Of a DNA stretch of 64,000 nucleotides, positions 49,692-58,278 are shown piece by piece. The DNA comes from CAITSH01 sp945892985. Its GTDB lineage: Bacteria; Pseudomonadota; Gammaproteobacteria; Burkholderiales; SG8-39. Position 1 is the stretch's first letter. Each line of letters opens with the position of its first letter. Under the pieces are notes generated by a model that worked only from the letters and a program-made list of their open reading frames with translations, was not told the origin of the DNA and searched no databases. The translations under genes were made by a program, and so were the position numbers. The stretch covers positions 1 through 64,000 of the forward strand of contig CAMDDU010000011.1 of NCBI GenBank assembly GCA_945892985.1, given 5' to 3'.

Positions 49692-50867
49692 ATGAACGCC
49701 ACCGACGCGATGTTCGATCCCCGCACCTACGACGGCATCCGCAAGCCGGTGGTCGAGGCCACCACGCTGCCGCCATGGTGCTACACCTCGCCGGAGTTTT
49801 ACCGCGCCGAGGTCGAGCACATGTTCATGAAGGTGTGGAATTTCCTCGGCCGTGCCGACCGCATTCCCAAGGCGGGCGACCACTTCAGCGTCGATTACGC
49901 CGGCGTTCCGCTGATCGTGCTGCGCGACCGCGACGGCACGGTCAAGGCCTATGCCAACAGCTGCCGCCACCGCGGTGCCCGCCTGATCGAAGGCGAGATG
50001 CTGCAATCGATAGCCAGTACGCGTGGACTCAAGTGCCCTTACCACGGCTGGGTGTATGGCCTGGGCGGCGAACTCAAGGGCTGCCCCGGCATGGAGCAGA
50101 CCACCGGCTTCGACAAGTCACAATACGGCCTGGTCCCGGTGCGCCTGGAGATGTGGGGCGGCTTCATGTTTGTCAACTTCGACGACAAGGCCGAGCCGCT
50201 GCTCAAGTACCTTGGCAACCTGCCTCAGGACCTCGCCGCCTACGACTGCGAAAACCTCGTTACCACCCGCGTCGTCGTCCACGAGATCGAGTGCAACTGG
50301 AAAATCCACATTGAAAACGCCATGGAGGAGTACCACCTGCCCTCGGTGCACGGCGCAACCCTGAACCTGCTCGATTTCGTGCATACCGATGTGCCCACCG
50401 AAGGCGCCTGGTTCGCCATCCGCGAGGAGCACCAGGGCACGCGCGCGCTGCTCGAAGAGGACCGCAAGCACGCCTTTCCGCTGATTCCCGGCGTGCACGG
50501 GCATGCGGCAAAGGGCACCAACTACGTCTGCCTCAACCCCTCGACCATGCTGGGCATGACCATAGACTGCCTCTGGTACATCGAACTGCATCCGCTGGGG
50601 CCCACGCGCACCCGCGTCATCGTCGGCTCGTGTTTTCCCAAGGCCACCACCCAGCTCCCCGACTTTGCCGAACGCGCAAAGTATTACTACAAGCGCTGGG
50701 ACAAGTCGGTCGGTGAAGACAACGAAATTGCCCGCATCCAGCAATCGGGCATGAATTCGCCGCTGGCGCGGCAAGGTCGCATGTCGCACCATGAGTACCT
50801 GATTCCGAAGCTGGGCAACTGGTGGATAGGCCACACCGTGGACCGTGGCGCGGCCCTGCGCCGCTGA
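49692..50867 (+). CDS. Rieske oxygenase alpha subunit, cluster I
   Basis: Rieske non-heme iron oxygenase of 391 residues. The [2Fe-2S] ligands are Cys91/His93 (SCRHRGARL) and Cys115/His118 (KCPYHGWVY); the catalytic iron region is ENAMEEYHLPSVH with His215 and His220. Glu occupies the bridging position between the Rieske and iron sites where aromatic dioxygenases have Asp, as in carnitine and betaine oxygenases. AAGGAG precedes the ATG. It opens the plus-strand operon of cluster I, followed by a 2-hydroxyacid dehydrogenase. No reductase gene is adjacent. Confidence 0.9.
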   Translation: MNATDAMFDPRTYDGIRKPVVEATTLPPWCYTSPEFYRAEVEHMFMKVWNFLGRADRIPKAGDHFSVDYAGVPLIVLRDRDGTVKAYANSCRHRGARLIEGEMLQSIASTRGLKCPYHGWVYGLGGELKGCPGMEQTTGFDKSQYGLVPVRLEMWGGFMFVNFDDKAEPLLKYLGNLPQDLAAYDCENLVTTRVVVHEIECNWKIHIENAMEEYHLPSVHGATLNLLDFVHTDVPTEGAWFAIREEHQGTRALLEEDRKHAFPLIPGVHGHAAKGTNYVCLNPSTMLGMTIDCLWYIELHPLGPTRTRVIVGSCFPKATTQLPDFAERAKYYYKRWDKSVGEDNEIARIQQSGMNSPLARQGRMSHHEYLIPKLGNWWIGHTVDRGAALRR

Positions 50868-50911
50868 ACCAGGCCCGCCCTAAACCAAAACGAGCAAAGC
50901 AAACCAATACG

Positions 50912-51943
50912 ATGGCAACCAAAAGACCCGGCGCAAAAGCAGCGCCACAGCGCACCGCACAGCGCATACACCTTCATTTCGACAACGACAGTTCCCTCGG
51001 CGAAGTCTTCGAAGTGACGCCGGCACGCATCAAGGCCTCGCTGGCGAAATTTCCGGGCCTGGCCAAACGCCTGCGCATCACCCTTGAGGACGACGGCCGC
51101 CGCCTCGATGAAAACCTGCGCAGCGCCGATGTGCTGTTCGGCTGGCGCTTTGACCGCCGCAATCTTGCCGAACGCGCGCCCCGCTTGCGCTGGATTTTTG
51201 CCCCCGGCGCGGGCATCAACCATTTCCTGCCCTTCGACTGGCTGCCCGACAAGGTGGTGTTCACCAACAACAGCGGTGTGCACGGTGAACGCGCCCACGA
51301 GTACGGCATCATGGCCATCCTGATGCTCAACAACCGCATCCCCGAAATGGTCACGCATCAGCGGCGCGGCAAGTGGCAGCAGGAGTTCAATAGCGGCATC
51401 GCCGGCAAGACACTGCTTGTAATCGGCGTGGGCAGTGTCGGCGCCGGCATCGCCAAATGGGCCAAGCGCTTTGGCATGCACGTAATCGGCATCCGCCGGA
51501 CCGGGGCGCCGCGGCCTTACGTCGATGAAATGCACAAGCCTGAGGCGCTGCGCAAGCTGCTGCCACGCGCCGACTTTGTCCTCATGGCCACGCCGGCCAC
51601 ATCAAGCACCAGGCAAATGCTCGGGCGCGGCGAAATCGCCCTGCTCAAAAAAGGCGCCGGCCTGCTCAACTACAGCCGCGCGGCGCTGGTCGACTACGAT
51701 GCGCTGCGCAAGCGCCTGGAGCGCGGCGAAGTGTCGGCCATTCTCGATGTTTTCGACCCGGAGCCGCTGCCGGCCGGATCATCGCTTTGGAAAACACCCA
51801 ACCTCATCATCACCCCACATAGCTCCTCGGACGACACCCTGAGCTACACACCCAAGACGCTGGACATGCTGTTCACCCAGATGGAACGCTTCATCGCCGG
51901 TCGCAAACTCGCCAACATCGTCAGCCGCACGCTGGAGTATTAG
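50912..51943 (+). CDS. D-2-hydroxyacid dehydrogenase, cluster I
   Basis: NAD(P)-dependent dehydrogenase of the D-isomer 2-hydroxyacid family, 343 residues. The nucleotide site is LLVIGVGSVGAGIAKWAKRFG; the catalytic region FDPEPLPAGSSLWKTPNLIITPH contains Glu and His. The N-terminal catalytic half has LRWIFAPGAGINHFLPFDWLP, as in the paralogue at 57166. It follows the Rieske gene by 44 bases. It may reduce a 2-oxoacid or oxidise a hydroxyacid formed after the oxygenase step. The ATG at 50912 is preferred over an in-frame start inside the Rieske gene. Confidence 0.9.
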   Translation: MATKRPGAKAAPQRTAQRIHLHFDNDSSLGEVFEVTPARIKASLAKFPGLAKRLRITLEDDGRRLDENLRSADVLFGWRFDRRNLAERAPRLRWIFAPGAGINHFLPFDWLPDKVVFTNNSGVHGERAHEYGIMAILMLNNRIPEMVTHQRRGKWQQEFNSGIAGKTLLVIGVGSVGAGIAKWAKRFGMHVIGIRRTGAPRPYVDEMHKPEALRKLLPRADFVLMATPATSSTRQMLGRGEIALLKKGAGLLNYSRAALVDYDALRKRLERGEVSAILDVFDPEPLPAGSSLWKTPNLIITPHSSSDDTLSYTPKTLDMLFTQMERFIAGRKLANIVSRTLEY

Positions 51944-52036
51944 CTACGCCAGTTTCTCGCACGTCTCACTCGGCCGTATAAACCGGCCCCGTGCCATTAT
52001 CTCGCGTCACCTGCAAGAACCGAAAAGGAAAGCACG

Positions 52037-52783
52037 ATGGCGAAAATTGCCTTGATAACGGGCGGCGGACGTGGCATCGGTGCCGCAACCGCTCTGTTGC
52101 TCGGGCAGAGCGGTTATGACGTATGCGTCAATTACCGATCAAACCGCAGCACCGCTGATGGTGTCGTCACTGCCATCAGGGCTGCCGGCGGGAATGCCAT
52201 CGCCGTACCCGGGGATGTGGCAATCGAGGCCGATGTCATGCAACTATTCCAAACGGTTGACCGCGAGTTTGGAACGCTTACCGCGCTGGTCAATAACGCC
52301 GGGATCATTGCGCCGCAATCGCGCCTTGAGAACATCGACGGCGAGCGCATGGCGCGGATCTTTGCAACCAATGCCCTGGGCAGCATGATGTGCGCACGCG
52401 AGGCGGTCAAGCGCATGTCCACGCGCAACGGTGGGGCCGGCGGGGCGATAGTCAACACGACAACCGCCCTGACAAAGTCCGGGGCACCCAATCTGTATAT
52501 TGACTATGCCGCGGCTAAAGCAGCGGTGGAGGTCATGACCATAGGTTTGGCGCGGGAAGTGGCCGCAGAAGGCATCCGCGTCAATGCCGTGCGCCCCGGG
52601 CTGATCGACACCGACATCCATGCTGCGGGCGGGGACGCAAAACGCGCCGAGAAGGCTAAGGATTTCGTTCCGATGAAGCGCGCCGGCGGGGCCGGGGAAG
52701 TCGCCCGTGCGATCGCCTGGTTGCTGTCAGACCAAGCCTCTTATTCGACCGGCGCGATCATTGATGTATCTGGCGGCATCTGA
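52037..52783 (+). CDS. Short-chain dehydrogenase/reductase, cluster I
   Basis: Classical SDR of 248 residues: nucleotide motif TGGGRGIGAAT, NNAG in LVNNAGII, catalytic Ser region and YAAAK (IDYAAAKAAVEVM), and the end RPGLIDTDIH and YSTGAIIDVSGGI. A GAACCGAAAAGGAAAGCACG leader supplies the ribosome site. It is the last gene of the plus-strand operon, 93 bases after the hydroxyacid dehydrogenase gene, and is convergent with the second DUF1116 gene nine bases away. It may oxidise a pathway alcohol; a house-keeping oxidoreductase is possible. Confidence 0.9.
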   Translation: MAKIALITGGGRGIGAATALLLGQSGYDVCVNYRSNRSTADGVVTAIRAAGGNAIAVPGDVAIEADVMQLFQTVDREFGTLTALVNNAGIIAPQSRLENIDGERMARIFATNALGSMMCAREAVKRMSTRNGGAGGAIVNTTTALTKSGAPNLYIDYAAAKAAVEVMTIGLAREVAAEGIRVNAVRPGLIDTDIHAAGGDAKRAEKAKDFVPMKRAGGAGEVARAIAWLLSDQASYSTGAIIDVSGGI

Positions 52784-52792
52784 CCCCGGTCT

Positions 52793-54085
52793 TCAGTTGC
52801 CATAGCGCTGCCGGTACGCCTGTGCCGCTGCCTCGAAGCACGGCTTCGGCGCCTGCACGATGCCGGCGCCAATCTGCCCACCATCGCGCCCGGCGACGCC
52901 GATGTTCATCACCGGCAATATGCCGGTATCAAGAACCTTGAAAATGTCTATCCCCGTGGGCGCGCCCCGATAGCGCAGAAATGGAATCTGAAAATCCGGA
53001 CTCTCACCTATCGTAATCGAGTAAAGCGCGAGGTTGCGCTCCACCATCATTTCCGGGGAGCCGCCCTGGTACTTCTGCAGCGCGAACGCGGCAGCCTGTG
53101 AAAACCCGCCAAAGCCAACCGTTTCAGCAATGATGCTTTCGCCCCCCATCCAGGTGATTTCGTCCTGGGTGTGTCCGGCGAATAAGGTTGCCTGCACCGT
53201 CGCATGCGGACCGGAAATCCACTCATCGCCCAGGCCGCTAACCCGGATGGCGAAGCCGCGGCAATTGAATGCCATCGCGGTAACCATGCTTGATGCCTCG
53301 ATTCCAGCCGCCGCGTCCGCCATCGACTTTGCAGCCGCCATAGAAAGGCGGAGGAAGAAGTAGTGGTCCTCGGTCATTGCGCGAACTGCCTTGTCGACGC
53401 TATCGCAATCAGTCACCGCCAGCGCCAGCATCGCCGGAAATATCTCCCTTGAAAACAGCAGCGAAGCCGCGGTATTCCTGCTGTGCAGGTCATCCCCCAT
53501 GTGCAGGGCGCGGCTCATGATGGATTTGAGCGGTATGCCACCCTCGGAACGAACCGCCCTGCCAAGAACGGGAGCAATGATGTCGCTGATGTAACGCAGC
53601 CGGTCTCGCACCCCATCGTCGTATACGCCGTAGTTGAGCCTGCGCGGATTGGTGCCTTCGTAGATGTTGCAGTAGGCGACATTGCCGAAAGCCTTGTTGC
53701 TAACGACAAAGACCGGCATCGATGCGGTGTAGATCCCGGCAAGAGAGCCGACGCACTTCAGTTCCTGGCATCCACGCAGCCGGATGCTTCCCGCCGCCAG
53801 CTTTTTCTCGGCATCCTGGGCATCGCTTGCCAGCCCCTCGAACAATGCCCCGCCGATGATTGCCGAACGCTGTCCCCCCGTGTATTCATCCCATGCGAGC
53901 AGTGGTCCGGAGGTGAGAATTGTTTCGCGGGTAAATCCCGGGACAACCTCAATGGCCGGCCTGACATCCAGCAGTACCGGATCGGAGGTGCACAGCCGCT
54001 GGAAAGCGTCTGCGTTCGCCTCAAGCCGGCGCTGCTCAGCGCCACCGGGCGCGGTACTGCCACTTTTGCCTTGCCCCTTTTCCAT
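52793..54085 (-). CDS. DUF1116 (AllG/YlbE-like) protein, cluster II
   Basis: Second DUF1116 protein, 430 residues, clearly paralogous to the one at 48212: IRLRGCQELKCVGSLAGIY, YCNIYEGTNPRRLNYGVYDDG, HMGDDLHSRNTAASLLFSRE and the end NIGVAGRDGGQIGAGIV are shared. It has a strong ribosome site (AGGAGGA). It follows a Rieske oxygenase gene by 52 bases as the last gene of the long minus-strand cluster II operon. As above, relation to the AllG subunit of oxamate carbamoyltransferase is by family only, and no AllF or AllH gene is present. Confidence 0.86.
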   Translation of the reverse strand: MEKGQGKSGSTAPGGAEQRRLEANADAFQRLCTSDPVLLDVRPAIEVVPGFTRETILTSGPLLAWDEYTGGQRSAIIGGALFEGLASDAQDAEKKLAAGSIRLRGCQELKCVGSLAGIYTASMPVFVVSNKAFGNVAYCNIYEGTNPRRLNYGVYDDGVRDRLRYISDIIAPVLGRAVRSEGGIPLKSIMSRALHMGDDLHSRNTAASLLFSREIFPAMLALAVTDCDSVDKAVRAMTEDHYFFLRLSMAAAKSMADAAAGIEASSMVTAMAFNCRGFAIRVSGLGDEWISGPHATVQATLFAGHTQDEITWMGGESIIAETVGFGGFSQAAAFALQKYQGGSPEMMVERNLALYSITIGESPDFQIPFLRYRGAPTGIDIFKVLDTGILPVMNIGVAGRDGGQIGAGIVQAPKPCFEAAAQAYRQRYGN

Positions 54086-54137
54086 ATCCTAGCTTCCTCC
54101 TGCCAATTGCCATCAGCCGCGCGAATGCGCACCCCGG

Positions 54138-55295
54138 CTACTTCACCTGCTTAGGTTCGTCTTCGCTGCGGCCGATCACCCGATCAACAATCCAGTTATC
54201 GATGCGGTGGACCAGCGGCTCCAGGCTGGAAAAGCGTCCAGCGCGAGCCAAGGGGTTTCCCACACCGGCCAGATGCTTGCCCGAGATATCGTTGTCCTCG
54301 CCGATCACCAGCTCGAACCGTTTGTGATAGCTCTGCACCACCTCTTCGAAATCCGGCCTTGCCACCGCCTCCTGGGTGAAGCAAAAAGCTGCGACAACCC
54401 GGACCGTGTCGGGCCCTTCCGGCAGAAGTTGCTTGAACCACATGCAATCCAGATCAGCCCCTATGACGGTGCAGGGATAGATCAAAATATACTGCGCCCC
54501 CTCAGCAGCCGGTCCGCGCAGGCTGGCGATCCTGTCAAATGCCGTATCCTTCCCAAGAGTCGCACGCGAAGCGGCGGTTTTCGAGCGCAGGATGACATAG
54601 TTTCCCGGCGTTCCATCAACCGGCTCCCATATCGCCTGCACGCCGCCGATGGTCTTTTGATGCACCGTGGGCAGGTGCAGGTGCTCAAGGGAATTCTCCA
54701 CGTAGCCTTTCCAGTTTCCGCGGATCACGAACTCCTTGCGCTTGACCGTGACCATGCGCCCAAACTCGTAGGACTCCGTCCACGCATCCAGGTCGCCAAG
54801 ATAGTCCCGCAGCTTGCCGCACCCGGGGTCAAAATTCACGAACAGGAAACCCGACCACTCCTCCAGTCTGATTTCAACGAGCCCATTTTTCCCCATAGAG
54901 AATTCCGGAACGTCCTGCATATAGGGCGCGCTTTTGAGCGCCCCGTCCCGGTCAAACATCCAACTGTGATAGGGGCAGCGGATAGTGCGGCAATTGCCCT
55001 CACCTTCCAGCAACTTTGTCCCGCGATGCGTGCACGAGTTGACCAGAGCCCGGATGCGGCCGTCGTCACCGCGAATTACGATGAAGGACACGCCCGCCAC
55101 CGTGTGCGTGAAATAGTCACCCGCTTTCTTCACATAGTCGGTTCGCCCGACGAGGTTCCAGCTCTTCAGGAAGATCTCGGCAACCTCCCGGCGATAAAAC
55201 TCCACCGAGGTGTAGCACTCCGGCGGCAGGGTCTCGGCATCAAGCAGCGGTTTGCGAAGCGCGCGATAGGTTTGGGACTCGAAAAGCTCGGTCAT
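54138..55295 (-). CDS. Rieske oxygenase alpha subunit, cluster II (first)
   Basis: Rieske oxygenase of 385 residues with Cys88/His90 (SCTHRGTKL) and Cys107/His110 (RCPYHSWMFD), and iron region ENSLEHLHLPTVH. It belongs to the same group as the cluster I and 58279 enzymes but is the most divergent of the three. The ribosome site AAAGGAT lies five bases before the ATG. It lies 12 bases after the TetR gene and before DUF1116. No reductase gene is adjacent, so electrons must come from elsewhere. Confidence 0.9.
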   Translation of the reverse strand: MTELFESQTYRALRKPLLDAETLPPECYTSVEFYRREVAEIFLKSWNLVGRTDYVKKAGDYFTHTVAGVSFIVIRGDDGRIRALVNSCTHRGTKLLEGEGNCRTIRCPYHSWMFDRDGALKSAPYMQDVPEFSMGKNGLVEIRLEEWSGFLFVNFDPGCGKLRDYLGDLDAWTESYEFGRMVTVKRKEFVIRGNWKGYVENSLEHLHLPTVHQKTIGGVQAIWEPVDGTPGNYVILRSKTAASRATLGKDTAFDRIASLRGPAAEGAQYILIYPCTVIGADLDCMWFKQLLPEGPDTVRVVAAFCFTQEAVARPDFEEVVQSYHKRFELVIGEDNDISGKHLAGVGNPLARAGRFSSLEPLVHRIDNWIVDRVIGRSEDEPKQVK

Positions 55296-55307
55296 TCGGC
55301 TATCCTT

Positions 55308-55961
55308 TCATCTGCGTTTTAGTAAAACTTTCCGGGCAGGACTGTAGCCAAGATAGTTCCAAAAAACCTCTTCAAAATTACGAATCGCAGAGGCAACGTC
55401 AAAATCAGGATGCATCAGCGAACCGACCATGATTCCATCCAGATGGGTCGACGCGAGTTGCGCCGCCCTTTTTACATTGACCGCACGAAAAATTCCTTTT
55501 TTGACACCAAGCTGGATGCGACTGGAGAGTATCTTCAGCTCGTGCTGGTAGAACACATGAATCGCCGCGTCCGCCACTTTTGACTGGCCTCCGGCGATAC
55601 TGTAATCGAGCATGATCTTGACCAACTGGCGGATCTCGCCGGCGAGGCGCGCCTGGGTGGAAAACCATGCCGAAAGCATTTTCACCGGATCCTCGTTGGC
55701 ACGCTCAAGGCCGCGAAAGGTTTCCAGGGCTTTCAGGATGAAATACTCGAGGGTGGCCCGGAACAGGTCTTCCTTGCTGTCAAAGTAATAGTAGATAAGC
55801 GCGGTATTCACCCCCAGGCTGCGCGCAATGTCCTTGATCGTCACGGATGAATAGTCATGCCGCGCAAAAAGCTCCAGCGCCGCCGCCATCAGGTCCTTCG
55901 CCCTTTCGGGCGGTAGGCCGTTGGGCCAGTTTGGGCAAAGCTCCTCCGCTGCTGCCGTCAC
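55308..55961 (-). CDS. TetR-family transcriptional regulator, cluster II
   Basis: TetR/AcrR regulator of 217 residues, strongly similar to the cluster I regulator: ARHDYSSVTIKDIARSLGVNTALIYYYFDSKEDLFRA in the DNA-binding part and VNVKRAAQLASTHLDGIMVGSLM in the ligand domain. It lies inside the operon, 11 bases after the Ldh-type dehydrogenase gene and 12 before a Rieske gene. Such an internal regulator gene would be co-expressed with the pathway. Its operator is not obvious within the window and may lie upstream of the operon start, beyond 64000. Confidence 0.88.
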   Translation of the reverse strand: MTAAAEELCPNWPNGLPPERAKDLMAAALELFARHDYSSVTIKDIARSLGVNTALIYYYFDSKEDLFRATLEYFILKALETFRGLERANEDPVKMLSAWFSTQARLAGEIRQLVKIMLDYSIAGGQSKVADAAIHVFYQHELKILSSRIQLGVKKGIFRAVNVKRAAQLASTHLDGIMVGSLMHPDFDVASAIRNFEEVFWNYLGYSPARKVLLKRR

Positions 55962-55972
55962 GGCGCAGAAAT

Positions 55973-57046
55973 TCAGGCTGCGCGTTCAGCCATTGCTGCG
56001 GGCATTTTGACACCCAGCTTGTCGGCCCATTTTGACAACTCGGGTGGAATGGCCGGATAGAGTTCCACGCCGGCGGCAAGCTGGCGCCGGCGCGATGCCA
56101 GGGCCGAATCCCCCGGCATTCTCACCGTGGATCCGGGACGGATCGGTTTGGAATTGCGGCAGGCATTGGCCAGCCAACCCGCCTCGCGTTTCAATGCGGT
56201 CTTTCCCGCAAACGCATCCGGGTCGATGATCTGCAGGAAAACCGGTGTACCGGTGTTAGGCGCGACATTGTCGGCGCGACCAAGGCCCGATAGCCCCGCC
56301 GTCAGCACCTCGACGATCAATCCCCAGGCAAAGCCCTTGTGCCCAAGTTCCAGGCCGCCAAGCGGAAGCATCGCGCCACTCGGCGTACCAAACAAGGCAC
56401 CCGGCTCGTCTGTGGGATTTCCTGATGCGTCGAGCAGCCATTTACCCGGCAGTTTTTTCTTTTCGGCGCCCCAGCGCCGAACCCAGCCATTGGCAACGGG
56501 GGAAGTGCTGACGTCGATGAGTACCGGGTCCGTATCGGTCGGATAGCCAAACGCAATGGGGTTTGCCGCCAACTGCGCTTCCATCCCGCCGGCCGGTACG
56601 ACGGTGCGCATGGAAGGGTCGGAATTCATGATCGAGATCACCAGCCCCTTGTCGGTCGCTTGGCGAAGATAGGCGCCAAGAGCCGCGATATGGGACATAC
56701 GCTTTAGCACAACCGTCATCACCGGATGTTTGTCTATCCTCCGGCAGGCCTCGGAGATAGCCTCTGTCAACATCCAGGTACCAGGCAGGCGGTCGGCATC
56801 CCATACGATGGTCGATCCGTGATCCGATACCTTGATCTGGTCGCCGGAAGCGCGGACCGCTCCGGACTCCAGCCCGGAGAGCATGCCCGGCAACAGCGCT
56901 AGGCCGTGCGTCGTGTGTCCCATCAGGTCCCCTTCGAGCAGGATCTCCGCCTGCGTTCTGGCACGATCAGCTGGCAAGCCGACTTTTGTGCCAAGGGCCA
57001 CCACCAAATCCATCAGGGCGTTGTACTTGTAACGTGGGTTGCTCAT
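55973..57046 (-). CDS. Ldh/AllD-family NAD(P)-dependent dehydrogenase
   Basis: Malate/L-lactate/ureidoglycolate dehydrogenase-type enzyme of 357 residues. The family hallmark GDLMGHTTHGLALLPGML supplies the catalytic His; AANPIAFGYPTD and GHKGFAWGLIVEVLTAGLSG bind cofactor. AllD, which oxidises ureidoglycolate to oxalurate, belongs here, and its product is the substrate of the AllFGH enzyme. Thus an AllD-family and an AllG-family gene share one operon in this window. The true substrate is not known; other 2-hydroxyacids are possible. Confidence 0.87.
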   Translation of the reverse strand: MSNPRYKYNALMDLVVALGTKVGLPADRARTQAEILLEGDLMGHTTHGLALLPGMLSGLESGAVRASGDQIKVSDHGSTIVWDADRLPGTWMLTEAISEACRRIDKHPVMTVVLKRMSHIAALGAYLRQATDKGLVISIMNSDPSMRTVVPAGGMEAQLAANPIAFGYPTDTDPVLIDVSTSPVANGWVRRWGAEKKKLPGKWLLDASGNPTDEPGALFGTPSGAMLPLGGLELGHKGFAWGLIVEVLTAGLSGLGRADNVAPNTGTPVFLQIIDPDAFAGKTALKREAGWLANACRNSKPIRPGSTVRMPGDSALASRRRQLAAGVELYPAIPPELSKWADKLGVKMPAAMAERAA

Positions 57047-57165
57047 GGGAAAATCCTCTTTTATTTGAAGTCATTGCCGCGGTATGGCGACCGCGTTGCG
57101 CTATCAATTCATCGGCCCAGGTGCCCTTTACCTGACACCGGAACCTTTAGATGCCCAGTTGGGGT

Positions 57166-58161
57166 TCAGTACCCCAGCTTCCGATCGACCAGCGTTTCAA
57201 GCTCTCGGCCGGCCAGGTATTCATCGACATTCTTGAAAAATACTTCGAGTACATGTTCGCGAAATGTTGCCGGATCATTGGTCAAGCAATGCGGGATAAT
57301 GAGCAAATTGGGCGTTGTCCAGAGTCCCTTGTCGCAAGGGACGGCGGCCGGATCCTCCAGATCATGTACCGCACCGGAGAGTTTGCCGCTCTCCAGGGCC
57401 TCCATCATTGCCGCCTCATTCACGACGCCGTGGCGACCGATATTCACCAGTCCCGCGCCCTGCTTCATGCAGGCGAATTCCTCGCGGCCGATGGTGCCGC
57501 GGTTGCGCTCGGTCAGCGGCACCGTGACGACGACAAAATCGGCGCGCGGCAGGACAGATTTCAACTCGTCACTGCCGAACATCTCATCGACCGCCGGGTG
57601 CGGTCTGCGGCTCGGCCGCACGCCCAATACCTGCATGCCCAGCGCCTTGCAGCGTTCGGCGCAAGCGCCCCCGGTTCCGCCGACGCCGACCAGAAGGACG
57701 GTTTTCCCGGTCACCGGGCCGGAGTACCGCGTTGCCCACTTTGCCGATCGTTGTTCCGTGGCAAATGCCGGAATCCAGTTGTTCAGCATTAATACGGCGG
57801 TGGACAGGAACTCACCCGCCTTGTCATGATGCGCCCCGGCGGCGGTGGCAAGGCGAACTTTCGGAGGCAGCCAGTCGAGCGGCAGCAGATGGTCCAGGCC
57901 GGCGCCCATCAACTGTATCCACTGCAGCTTGGGCGCCGCCACGGCAAGATTGCTGCGATCGAACTCCCAGGCAAACAGGATTTCGGCCTCCGGCAGCCAT
58001 TTCGCCACTTCGTCGTCGTCGTAGCCGATGCGCAAATCAAGCCTCTTCGCGACTTCCGGGAAACGCGCGGCCACCTTTGCGAAAACCTCTTTGTCGAGAT
58101 CGAATACCGCTCCGAGGGAGCGCACGTTCTTTACGTAGGTTACAACTTTCTCGTCCGTCAT
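57166..58161 (-). CDS. D-2-hydroxyacid dehydrogenase, cluster II
   Basis: Dehydrogenase of 331 residues, similar in layout to the cluster I enzyme: LQWIQLMGAGLDHLLPLDWLP in the catalytic domain, VLLVGVGGTGGACAERCKALG at the NAD site, and GLWTTPNLLIIPH at the catalytic His. It follows the Rieske gene at 58279 in the same order (Rieske then hydroxyacid dehydrogenase) as cluster I. Start ATG 58161 with GGGGAAGTGAT upstream. A 118-base spacer without a gene separates it from the Ldh-type gene. Confidence 0.9.
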   Translation of the reverse strand: MTDEKVVTYVKNVRSLGAVFDLDKEVFAKVAARFPEVAKRLDLRIGYDDDEVAKWLPEAEILFAWEFDRSNLAVAAPKLQWIQLMGAGLDHLLPLDWLPPKVRLATAAGAHHDKAGEFLSTAVLMLNNWIPAFATEQRSAKWATRYSGPVTGKTVLLVGVGGTGGACAERCKALGMQVLGVRPSRRPHPAVDEMFGSDELKSVLPRADFVVVTVPLTERNRGTIGREEFACMKQGAGLVNIGRHGVVNEAAMMEALESGKLSGAVHDLEDPAAVPCDKGLWTTPNLLIIPHCLTNDPATFREHVLEVFFKNVDEYLAGRELETLVDRKLGY

Positions 58162-58278
58162 ATCACTTCCCCTTGGCAGCTGTTTCAGTGCGGCGATGCA
58201 GACTCGTCTGACCTGCAACCGTGGCGCGGTCCGGCAGTTTGGGTTTGTATTTGTTGTGATTGGTACGTGTACGGGAAC

